From positions 1 through 64,000 of the forward strand of contig NZ_JBLBVL010000011.1 of NCBI RefSeq assembly GCF_047250365.1: a DNA stretch of 64,000 bases, in the 5' to 3' direction. The notes beneath the pieces are model-generated. The model saw only the letters and a list, made by a program, of their open reading frames with translations, did not search any database and was not told the DNA's origin. Below, in pieces: positions 1 through 6,553 of the stretch (position 1 is the first letter of the stretch; the number at the start of each line of letters is the position of its first letter). Made by a program: the position numbers and the translations under genes. This stretch comes from Thaumasiovibrio sp047250365. GTDB taxonomy: Bacteria > Pseudomonadota > Gammaproteobacteria > Enterobacterales > Vibrionaceae.

Positions 1-18
1 GAGGTATCAACTACGCAT

Positions 19-1179
19 TTAAACATCAATAAAAACAAGACGCTTAGGTGTTTCTGGTATCAATCGAGACAGAATTAATGATCCCACCGCAAAAGCAACA
101 CCGACCATAAACACGGCGGTGCTTGAGTACAGCCATACAAACCCTAAAATTACCGGGATCACGACCGCTGCAATGTGGTTGATCGTAAACGAAACCCCAG
201 CTGTAGCTGCGATATCTTTAGGATCGGCGATTTTTTGGAAATAGGTTTTTATCGCAATCGCGAGCGCAAAAAAGAGATGATCAATAACATACAATGCCGC
301 CGCCACATACGCTGTTTCGACAAAAGCATACCCGCTGAAGACGACGATTAGACCCACATACTCCACCGTCAATGCCTTACGCTCCCCTACCCGGCCAATC
401 CATGCGCCGATTTTAGTGGCAAATAACATATTAAAGGCGTAGTTAATGATAAAGAGTAGGCTGATTTGACCCACGCTATAACCGAACTTTTCCACCATCA
501 TAAAGCCAGCAAAAACGATGAAAATTTGCCTACGTGCACCACTAAACATCGTAAGCAGGTAAAAAAGCCAGTACTCTTTACGCACAACTAAAGACTTGTG
601 TTGCTCATGCTCTTGCTTAAATTGCGGGAAAAACACCCATGCTATAAAAACGATCACTAAACCAATCAAACCGAAGGTCATATATACCGCATTGTAGCTC
701 ACCTGAAACTGCTCCATTAGCAGCCACACCAAGCTATATGCGAGCAAGCTGCCCAGCCCTTTTATCGCTAGAGCCTTGCCCATAAAATGCGCCGTGCGAT
801 CTTTATGTACCCACTGTAAAGTCAGCGATTGATTTACTGTTTCAAAGTAGTGGAAGCCTATCGACATCACCATGGTGGTGAAATATAGCCCCCACACCGT
901 AGGAAACCACCCTGTAATGGCCACTCCAATACACATAATGGCTAAAAACACATAAGCAAAAACCTGCTCGCGAACAAACAGCAATAGATAGATGGCAGTA
1001 AAGGCAAGAAAACCAGGAACCTCACGAAGGCTCTGTAAAATACCAATCTCTCGGCCGGTAAAGTCTGCGACCTCAATAACAAAGTTGTTGAGCAATACGT
1101 TCCAGACAGCAAAGGTGAGTGACATGACAAACGCCATGACGAGCAGTAAATTTTCTGAGCGGCGAAAAACACTATTCAA
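19..1179 (-). CDS. MFS transporter
   Basis: Major facilitator superfamily-type inner-membrane transporter of 386 residues. The protein is almost entirely hydrophobic helices broken by short charged loops, giving about 12 membrane segments with a more polar central linker near residues 185-205 (a charged EQEHEQHK-like stretch). That architecture is typical of MFS permeases. The substrate cannot be read from the sequence. The gene is transcribed away from the accessory island on its right, and a bidirectional terminator-like hairpin lies just upstream of its start. It is monocistronic as far as the window shows. It could belong to the ancestral chromosome or be part of the island; base composition looks closer to the chromosome. 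Confidence 0.8.
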   Translation of the reverse strand: MNSVFRRSENLLLVMAFVMSLTFAVWNVLLNNFVIEVADFTGREIGILQSLREVPGFLAFTAIYLLLFVREQVFAYVFLAIMCIGVAITGWFPTVWGLYFTTMVMSIGFHYFETVNQSLTLQWVHKDRTAHFMGKALAIKGLGSLLAYSLVWLLMEQFQVSYNAVYMTFGLIGLVIVFIAWVFFPQFKQEHEQHKSLVVRKEYWLFYLLTMFSGARRQIFIVFAGFMMVEKFGYSVGQISLLFIINYAFNMLFATKIGAWIGRVGERKALTVEYVGLIVVFSGYAFVETAYVAAALYVIDHLFFALAIAIKTYFQKIADPKDIAATAGVSFTINHIAAVVIPVILGFVWLYSSTAVFMVGVAFAVGSLILSRLIPETPKRLVFIDV

Positions 1180-1250
1180 AACACACGAACCTATCCTTGT
1201 TTAACCTGAACAAAAGCGTAACAGTTTTTCAACAATAGAACGATATAAAA

Positions 1251-1278
1251 AAGCAACTCGGTATTACCCCGGTTGCTT
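1251..1278. terminator. Terminator-like hairpin, island left edge
   Basis: Inverted repeat AAGCAAC/GTTGCTT around a loop, with A-rich and T-rich flanks. The same hairpin with the same loop (CGGTATTACCCC) recurs at 6767-6798 at the other edge of the island. This copy has decayed slightly in the stem and 3' T tract. It would serve the minus-strand gene remnant ending at 1309. Confidence 0.6.
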
Positions 1279-1308
1279 CGCTTTAAATTACTTTGTCATC
1301 GATTGCGA

Positions 1309-1428
1309 CTAGCTGGTCGGTTTTAAATCAAGCACGTGCAATAGACGCTCTAGGGTTCCTTTCCATATCATTGGTCCTCCTTTCTGGTTGTCTGCCGTCC
1401 ACCAACCTATGAATCTTTGGGTATCATA
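1309..1428 (-). pseudogene. 3' remnant of a CBP-like solute-binding protein gene
   Basis: The last 39 or so codons of an SBP_bac_5-type periplasmic binding protein, ending in the same residues (LLHVLDLKPTS) as the intact gene at 11142-12803. I count 11 differences over 120 bp between the two copies, about 91 percent identity, so this is a diverged paralogue or allele and not a fresh copy. At its upstream end it is joined in frame to an IS66 transposase fragment, giving an 86-codon open frame (1309-1569) that is a recombination chimera. It has no intact start, signal peptide or ligand-binding domain, so it is a non-functional scar. Confidence 0.85.
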
Positions 1429-1632
1429 GAACAGCCAAGCCTTCCGCCCAGTGTCTACCGAGCGGCTCTCCCGCTCAACACGGTTGTTGTCTATCGGGTA
1501 ATCGCCATTCTCAACATACCTTTCAAGGTAGACCCATTGTTTTAGTGCGTAACTGACGGCTTTACCCATCGGGCTCTTTCAATACTTGAAGTGTGGTTTA
1601 GTCACCGTGGATAACTGGCTAGTTGAGCAGCG
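1429..1632 (-). mobile_element. IS66-family transposase (TnpC) C-terminal fragment
   Basis: The translated minus strand contains SPMGKAVSYALKQW, a YVENGDYPIDNNRVER segment and GRKAWLF, the conserved C-terminal block of IS66 TnpC transposases (family pattern: GKA..YLLNQW, LPIDNN.AE, GRKNWLF). An in-frame TGA at 1579-1581 interrupts it, and the normal continuation is missing on both sides. The right part abuts a TrpB-like fragment and the left part runs into the binding-protein tail. No terminal inverted repeats, tnpA or tnpB are visible. It is a dead remnant, useful as evidence that transposition or IS-mediated deletion shaped this edge. Confidence 0.8.
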
Positions 1633-1785
1633 ATCTTCGATAAAAACAGGGTCTTTTCTGCAAATTTGATACGCATGATTGATATCTTGCATGATCTTAT
1701 TTAACTCTTCCGAAATGAAGCTACCTCCATACTCACAAAATTAACCATCGCTATTTCTTAGATCATGCTTAAAAGCATTTTTCAC
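1633..1785 (-). pseudogene. 5' remnant of a TrpB-like (tryptophan synthase beta) gene
   Basis: From a GTG at 1785 the minus strand reads a leader ending LRNSDG, then a TAA (1741-1743), then FCEYGGSFISEELNKIM and a Y-x-CRKDPVF stretch. This matches the N-terminus of tryptophan synthase beta chains and TrpB-like PLP enzymes (family pattern: YFGEFGG-x-VPE, then a DPEF motif about 20 residues later). The TAA sits exactly where the conserved Tyr of YFGE is expected. Homology ends at about codon 51, where IS66 sequence begins, so the PLP-binding lysine and the rest of the enzyme are gone. It was transcribed in the same direction as the cupin-UbiD operon. It is too short and broken to be seen as an open frame. 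The identification rests on about 45 residues. Confidence 0.6.
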
Positions 1786-1964
1786 CTAAGCTTACCCTCT
1801 AAAGTAAAATATATACTTTCGACAATTAGACGCCATCATTCGATTAAACATAGAATTTAACCTTGCCACCAAAATAAGGCAAGCAATTATCAAGACACCA
1901 TTGAATTCAGCACACAATAAACATTATAATAAATCATTCATGAAAGAGTAAAGCAGGGCACATA

Positions 1965-2369
1965 GTGACAATTGAACCTAAACTAATAGATACAATCAAC
2001 AACTTTTTAAGTTACCACTCAACACTTTCATTGGCCTCTTGTCAAGATAATGTACCCTGGTCTTCAGACTTATTTTATGTTCATGACCATAGGTTTAACC
2101 TATATTTTATTTCAAGTAGCAATACACAACATGCACTGAATATAGCAAGAAATCCCACTGTATCTGTTTCAATATCTAAACAATACGAAAGATGGGAAAG
2201 CATAAAAGGAATTCAAATTAAAGGTAAGGCGCATGTCATTTCTGGCATTGAACGAATTTAGATGCTTAAAAAGTATACACAAGAATTTTCCTTACTATCA
2301 GGCATTAGTAAAAACATAAAGAACAAACAATTAGATATATTTGATTTAATATCTAATAGTCAACTATAA
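1965..2369 (+). pseudogene. PNPOx-like flavin-binding split-barrel protein, broken
   Basis: A GTG start with an AGGG-type ribosome site opens a 98-codon frame whose product resembles pyridoxamine 5'-phosphate oxidase-like FMN-binding split-barrel proteins: a short helix (LIDTINNFLSYHSTLSLAS), then strands including LYFISS and the IKGIQIKGKAHVI strand. A TAG at 2259-2261 ends it, but the same frame continues for 35 more family-like codons (MLKKYTQEFSLLSG...) to TAA at 2367-2369. Reading the TAG as Gln restores a smooth protein. The family's C-terminal strand is absent, and the 3' end overlaps the truncated 3' end of the convergent flavoprotein remnant. Either the short form is expressed or, more likely, the gene is decaying. 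Confidence 0.65.
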
Positions 2370-2736
2370 CCCTTCCACCTACTTGGTTTGCCAAAGGACG
2401 GTTGAATCTAAGATATCCCACTCCGGCTCTCTCGAGAAATATTTGCATTAAATGACAAATACCAAAAGCGTGTACTGGTGATGCATAGATTATAATGTCT
2501 GCGGATATCATAGCTTCTATTACATATCTCATGTCATCATCTTTTTCACATGGATGCTCTCGATAATTGCACCCATCATCGGTTCCGCAGCCATCGCAAG
2601 GTGAGAAATTAATACTACTTAAATATATAACTTGAGTCTCAACGCCTTTGTCTTCAAAGGATAGTTTCATCTATTCAGAAACCTAACTGGTAATTCCATT
2701 TGATCGCTCTGAACCTGAAATTATAACAGTTTTCAT
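2353..2736 (-). pseudogene. NAD(P)H-dependent FMN reductase/flavodoxin-like, broken
   Basis: The frame starts at ATG 2736 after an AGAGG site with MKTVIISGSERSNGITS, the phosphate-binding loop of flavodoxin-like NADPH-dependent FMN reductases. Two in-frame TAG codons follow (2683-2685 and 2671-2673), after which the frame runs openly: VETQVIYL, the Cys-rich SPCDGCGTDDGCNYREHPC region and the SADIIIYASPVHAFG flavin-binding segment. The last part (NRPLANQVGGRVIV) stops soon after the strand that normally leads into the second half of the domain, so the C-terminus is lost. An internal ATG at 2670 could give a product lacking the FMN phosphate loop. It is the last gene of the cupin-UbiD operon, 42 bp after the B3/B4 gene. 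Confidence 0.75.
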
Positions 2737-2778
2737 TATTACCTCTAACGTTCACATTATTAACTTCAACTATATAAC

Positions 2779-3501
2779 TTATCTAAATATATCAAAAGTA
2801 TCGTTTCTCAAATCATGATTGCATTTCACTTCGTAAGAAACGTTTGAGCTAGGCCACATATCTTTGATTGAACTTGTTATTTCTTCTATAAGAGACCTTA
2901 AAGAGTCATGATCAAAAGTAATTAACGATTCAATCGTTATCAAAGCATGGCTAGTATTGTCAGTGATAACGGAGATCGCGTTCTGTTTATGAGACCATTT
3001 TCTAGCGTGTGCAACATTATTATTGTCAATAAAGGAAACTTCTTCAGGAGGCATTACGATTTCTTCACCTTGAAAAGTAGTATAACTTTCCCCTCCTTTA
3101 GTAAACGAAACTACTAAATTTCCATCAATATTGTCAGCATCCAAAGCTGCTATCGGTAAATGGTACTTAACAGATAAAGAGTTACATAACACAACAAGTG
3201 GGTGTAAGTGGCTTGGTAAATCTCCACTTTTCCGTAATCGTCTCAACAAAGATTCTGCCGCCATCCGGTGTTTAGTTGGTTCGATTCCAACCTTTCTGTA
3301 TGCACTTCGCCACAAACTTATTGAAGGGATTGAGCTTTCTGATTTGTATTTCTCCAACTTTATCTTTGCAGATGAAATATTTTCGCCGACTATTTCATTA
3401 TTTTCAACATCGGCTGAAATGTTATCCACACTTAGACAACATACAGAAAGCTCTGGACACAAATCTATTAATTCATTGTTGTATTTAATAGTTTCAATCA
3501 T
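2779..3501 (-). CDS. B3/B4 tRNA-editing-like domain protein
   Basis: A 240-residue protein resembling stand-alone B3/B4 domain proteins, related to the editing domain of the phenylalanyl-tRNA synthetase beta subunit. Visible family features are SLWRSAYRKVGIEPTKHR followed by AAESLLRRL (about residues 63-90), a PIAALDADNIDGNLVV-type strand pair (about 117-132) and a VAHARKWSHKQN segment (about 164-175) preceding the C-terminal sheet. In PheRS the domain hydrolyses Tyr-tRNA(Phe); the role of free-standing members is poorly known, and trans-editing is a family-based inference. The start ATG overlaps the chorismate mutase stop by 4 bp, so the two are translationally coupled. In this context it could protect the cell from a mischarged aromatic analogue. 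The open frame is intact. Confidence 0.75.
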   Translation of the reverse strand: MIETIKYNNELIDLCPELSVCCLSVDNISADVENNEIVGENISSAKIKLEKYKSESSIPSISLWRSAYRKVGIEPTKHRMAAESLLRRLRKSGDLPSHLHPLVVLCNSLSVKYHLPIAALDADNIDGNLVVSFTKGGESYTTFQGEEIVMPPEEVSFIDNNNVAHARKWSHKQNAISVITDNTSHALITIESLITFDHDSLRSLIEEITSSIKDMWPSSNVSYEVKCNHDLRNDTFDIFR

Positions 3502-3791
3502 GCTAACAATCCTTTTTTCTTTAGTTGCATATCAGTCAGTTCCTTGATGATTAGGCGGTAAACTTTTTCAATGAAATCCTCATTACCACCTTGTTCTTTT
3601 GCAAGTTTTCTTACGTTGGCAATAACCAATTCTACACGGTCTTTTGCTTGCACGGCACTGACGCTGTTAGATTTTAACTCAGATATCCTAAGAGCTAGTT
3701 CAGTTCTTTTGCTTAGAAGTTCAACTAATACCTTGTCAATATCATTAATTTCTTGCCTGATAGAATCTAGAGTAGGTGTGTTATTTTTCAT
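3498..3791 (-). CDS. Chorismate mutase, AroQ (type II) fold
   Basis: A 97-residue, all-helical protein matching the AroQ chorismate mutase / isochorismate pyruvate lyase family. It opens with LDSIRQEINDIDKVLVELLSKR and continues with ELALRISELK, a KDRVE motif and the last helix YRLIIKELTDMQ. These supply the first Arg (IRQEI), second Arg (SKRTEL), Lys (SELK), Asp/Arg/Glu cluster and terminal Gln expected in the AroQ active site. The likely reaction is chorismate to prephenate; a pyruvate lyase activity cannot be excluded from sequence. It starts 11 bp after the UbiD C-terminal frame and overlaps the B3/B4 start by 4 bp, so it lies in a tight operon. No fused dehydratase or dehydrogenase domain is present, unlike housekeeping PheA/TyrA, which points to a secondary pathway. 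Confidence 0.85.
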   Translation of the reverse strand: MKNNTPTLDSIRQEINDIDKVLVELLSKRTELALRISELKSNSVSAVQAKDRVELVIANVRKLAKEQGGNEDFIEKVYRLIIKELTDMQLKKKGLLA

Positions 3792-3802
3792 TGCCTTAAT
3801 TC

Positions 3803-5169
3803 CTATAGCATAACATTGTATCTTTGAAATTCATCTAGCATAAATAATGGCTTAGTTAGATCATAAAGTACTAGATCATTAGTAGGTTTCGAGCCATTTA
3901 AATATAATGATGTCTGTGATGGGTCCATAGGTAAACCATTAGTTCTCTCCAAACACATATCTCTTGTAGGCTGAAACCTAGTGTTTAAAGCCCATAAAAA
4001 ATCTTCTGGTGAGAATATATCTATATCTTCATCTACAATGTAAATATTTTTACAAAGAGGATGTTTATGATAAATACTATTTCGCAATTTATCATAAGGT
4101 AGATCGTCTATTGTTTTTTTATACTGACTATTACTGATAATTGCCCACCACCAGAAGTCGGCAAATGAACGTCTGTTACTTTAAAATCGTTTTTGAATTC
4201 TCTTTCTAAAAGATTAAGTATCGTTATTTCAGTCGGTATTGCAAGCAACTCAGATTGCTCTTTACCTGGGCCTAAAAATGTCTGAAAAATTGGCTTATCT
4301 TGATGATAAATCCCAGTAACATTTATTACAGGAATCTGTTTCTTGCTTTCACCCATATAGCCAAGAAATTCAGGCGTTGAGTATAGAGTCGAGGATGACT
4401 CATCAGTTAACTCTTTACCAAGTTCACCTTCTATGACAAATTCGCTATCTGAAAAGCAATAAGAGTCGTTAGTGATCCCTTTTGCCAATCTTACTGGGTA
4501 ACCTAGCTTTCCTCCCATCAATGACAATTTACATCTATTGTTAGGAATTGTTGAGTTTGTTATTGAGGTAAGCAAATAATAGGCAGGCGGCACTCCAATG
4601 TTAATAGAAATGGGTAATTTTTCATTCTTACTTAATGCGTCTTGGTAGCACTTGTATAGCCTCCCAGAAGGACGCAGTGCTAGAGTCAATCGATTATCAT
4701 CTAGTATTTTCAACCTATGTATGGAACTAGAAAATGTGTTAGAAGTAGAATTTTTCGCGCAAACTATACCCGAAGTGAGGTAAGAACCGGCATCATTTGG
4801 TGTTATCTTTAACGCTGGCAAAGATAGAAGCCCTGTTGAGAGTTTATTGGCTTGACAGAGAGGGTTATCTATTACAACTGGTTCTATATAAGATTCTTCG
4901 TCTTTAATGTTTGAACAGAAATCAGTTATGAACTTACGGTTTAGATCTCTACTCCCAAATAGGCCCATCAGAACCGGAAAATTAGTATTGTTATTAGGGT
5001 AAATACATACACCCTCATCACCACTATTTTGAGACCCTGGAACTTTTGCTTGATGCTTAATATAGTGTTTTGCAGCATCATACTGAGCGGATAGATTTTG
5101 TTCAATACATTCTACGTTGATGCCGTATGTATCAAGTCTACACAATAATTCTTTTAAGTTCGTATCCAT
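3803..5169 (-). pseudogene. UbiD-family decarboxylase split by a -1 frameshift at an A7 run
   Basis: Two adjacent frames together give one UbiD-type protein of about 455 residues. The N-terminal 353 residues include LPALKITPNDAGSYLTSGIV, SSIHRLKILDDNRLTLAL and LPISINIGVPPAYYLL, hallmarks of UbiD decarboxylases that use prenylated FMN. The C-terminal frame carries KNIYIVDEDIDIF and WALNTRFQPTRD, the conserved UbiD C-terminal metal/cofactor region. The first frame ends at TAG 4108-4110 right after a run of seven A (T7 at 4114-4120 on the plus strand), read ATA AAA AAA CAA TAG. A -1 slip there continues into ACA ATA GAC GAT and on to the second frame. It may be a genuine frameshift mutation, slippage-dependent expression, or a sequence error. 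The start ATG follows the cupin by 62 bp. No UbiX partner is nearby, so prenyl-FMN would come from the host. Confidence 0.8.
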
Positions 5170-5231
5170 TTCAATTCCCAGTGTGCCTCAGCATCACATC
5201 ATGGAAGTACATATCCACTACCCAGATCGTT

Positions 5232-5582
5232 TTATTGAATATCATCCACAACAAAAACGGTTGTTTTTTTGTTGTTATCTCCTTTGGATCGATGAGGAAC
5301 TCCATCAGGAATAGAGAAAAAATCTCCAGGTTCACATTTGTGCTCGTTCCCTTCAACTATGATGGTGAAGCTCCCGGTTAACACATAGCCTTGATGACCA
5401 ATCAAACACAAGTGCTCTTCATCAAAACCTGCAGGAAGTTCAAGCATACGAAGACGTTTGCCATTCGAATTAAAAATCTTTACTCGACCTTCCGCTCCTG
5501 GCTTAGACCACTTTTCACAATCTTCTGGTGGTGCCTTGTATACAACTTCATCGTAGTTTTGAGTGTCCTTTCTTATCTCCAT
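5232..5582 (-). CDS. Small cupin-domain protein, first gene of the island operon
   Basis: A 116-residue single cupin. The conserved barrel motifs are visible: GFDEEHLCLIGHQGYVLTG (motif 1, with His and Glu candidates) and PGDFFSIPDGVPH (motif 2, with the metal-ligand His). Small cupins act as isomerases, dioxygenases or binding proteins; in bacilysin synthesis a cupin isomerises a prephenate decarboxylation product, which makes the pairing with a chorismate mutase and a decarboxylase suggestive but unproven. It is the promoter-proximal gene of the minus-strand operon. No Shine-Dalgarno is visible before the only usable ATG, while a TATCTA/TAATAA-like -10 lies just upstream, so the transcript could be leaderless or nearly so. 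A CTAG repeat array sits directly upstream. Confidence 0.8.
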   Translation of the reverse strand: MEIRKDTQNYDEVVYKAPPEDCEKWSKPGAEGRVKIFNSNGKRLRMLELPAGFDEEHLCLIGHQGYVLTGSFTIIVEGNEHKCEPGDFFSIPDGVPHRSKGDNNKKTTVFVVDDIQ

Positions 5583-5615
5583 TTTGCATTATTAGATAGT
5601 CACCCCACCGCCGCA

Positions 5616-5655
5616 CTAGCCAGCTAGTTGACTAGTTGACTAGTTGACTAGTTCA
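5616..5655. promoter_or_regulatory. Five CTAG motifs at 8-bp period: TrpR-operator-like array
   Basis: CTAG occurs at 5616, 5624, 5632, 5640 and 5648, exactly 8 bp apart; the last four units read CTAGTTGA three times and CTAGTTCA once. The 14-mer ACTAGTTGACTAGT (5631-5644 and 5639-5652) differs by one base from ACTAGTTAACTAGT, the core of the E. coli trp operator as I know it, where CTAG half-sites are also 8 bp apart and TrpR dimers bind in tandem. CTAG is normally rare in enterobacterial-type genomes. The array lies 34-73 bp upstream of the cupin start, overlapping the -35 position expected for its promoter, and also upstream of the divergent exporter. TrpR itself is encoded at 21067-21369. 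Direct reading of the sequence is certain; TrpR binding is inferred. Confidence 0.7.
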
Positions 5656-5830
5656 CCATCTCAGTTAACTTAAGATTCATATGCTTACGGTGTCAATCAT
5701 GTCGTTACTTTAAATGCACTTATACGCATAAAAGCTCGACGCATATCAAATTTAATGCAAAATGATTGAATTCTTATGGTTATAACTTTTTTTAGAATTA
5801 CTATAGATGCAATTTTTTAGGGAGATTTAT

Positions 5831-6463
5831 ATGGTTAGCACTCTTTTCCTTTACTGTATAGCATCTTTTACGGTAACAGTTATTCCGGGACCAACGATGC
5901 TATTATCATTATCGAACGGAACAACCGAAGATAGAAAAGTGATCACGTACGGGATCGCTGGCGCTGCCCTTTCAGATATCATTCTGATTAGCGCAGTAGG
6001 TTTGGGTTTAGGTGTGGTTGTAGCTAGTTCTGAATTATTATTTTCAGTAATTCAGTACTGTGGCGCCGCATACTTAATTTTCATATCATATAATTTATGG
6101 CGTTCATCTCCTTCTGCTGAAGGATTGTCTGCTGGTGAACTTAATTCCTCTCAGGTTAGAAGTCCGTCGAAGGCATTCAAGAGAAACCTATTTGCTGCAT
6201 TGTCAAATCCAAAAGGTTTACTGTTTTTCGGGGCTTTCCTACCTCAATTTTTAGATGTATCGAAACCTTTGTTTGCTCAATATGTTACTTTTGCATTCGC
6301 AACAGTACTAATTGATGTCATTATCATGTTTGTATACGCGATGGCGGGCTACCAGGCTTCAAAGTATCTTTCATCATATAGGTTATCATTACTAAATAGA
6401 ATTTGCTCAGCAGTGCTGCTGGCGATGGCAGTTGGATTAGCTCTTTATAGGCATACAAGCTAG
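5831..6463 (+). CDS. RhtB/LysE-family amino-acid exporter
   Basis: A 210-residue inner-membrane protein of the RhtB/LysE family with about six hydrophobic segments. The family signature near the N-terminus is clear: TVTVIPGPTMLLSLSNG, and a second one mid-protein, FAALSNPKGLLFFGAFLPQF. Members export amino acids and derivatives such as homoserine, threonine, lysine or cysteine compounds. I chose the ATG at 5831 over the upstream in-frame ATG at 5807 because AGGGAG lies 7 bp before it. The gene is divergent from the cupin-UbiD operon and shares its upstream region, including the CTAG array, so it is a good candidate for exporting the cluster's product. The stop codon abuts a recombination junction at 6464. 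Confidence 0.85.
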   Translation: MVSTLFLYCIASFTVTVIPGPTMLLSLSNGTTEDRKVITYGIAGAALSDIILISAVGLGLGVVVASSELLFSVIQYCGAAYLIFISYNLWRSSPSAEGLSAGELNSSQVRSPSKAFKRNLFAALSNPKGLLFFGAFLPQFLDVSKPLFAQYVTFAFATVLIDVIIMFVYAMAGYQASKYLSSYRLSLLNRICSAVLLAMAVGLALYRHTS

Positions 6464-6553
6464 CCCCCTAAATCAAAACCGCAAAATCTGGTGTTCTTGC
6501 GTTGGCTTTAATCCCCACATCAGCAAGCTGCTCTACGGCTAACATGACAACAT
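6464..6553 (-). pseudogene. Identical 78-bp copy of an internal piece of the binding-protein gene
   Basis: Positions 6476-6553 are identical to 11555-11632, inside the solute-binding protein gene at 11142-12803; on the minus strand they encode MLAVEQLADVGIKANARTP and neighbours. The preceding 16 bp (6464-6479, CCCCCTAAATCAAAAC) match 11057-11072, the spacer between the CurA-like gene and that binding-protein gene. So this looks like a copied segment carrying an internal deletion at a short AAAC overlap. It has no coding capacity by itself. Confidence 0.8.

Noticed and set aside
1309..1569. 86-codon open frame as a real gene
   Set aside because: It is a fusion of an IS66 transposase fragment and the tail of a binding-protein gene; neither half is a complete domain and the start is an internal Met of the transposase.
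3131..3547. 138-codon plus-strand frame
   Set aside because: Antisense to the B3/B4 gene, which has clear domain motifs; no ribosome site.
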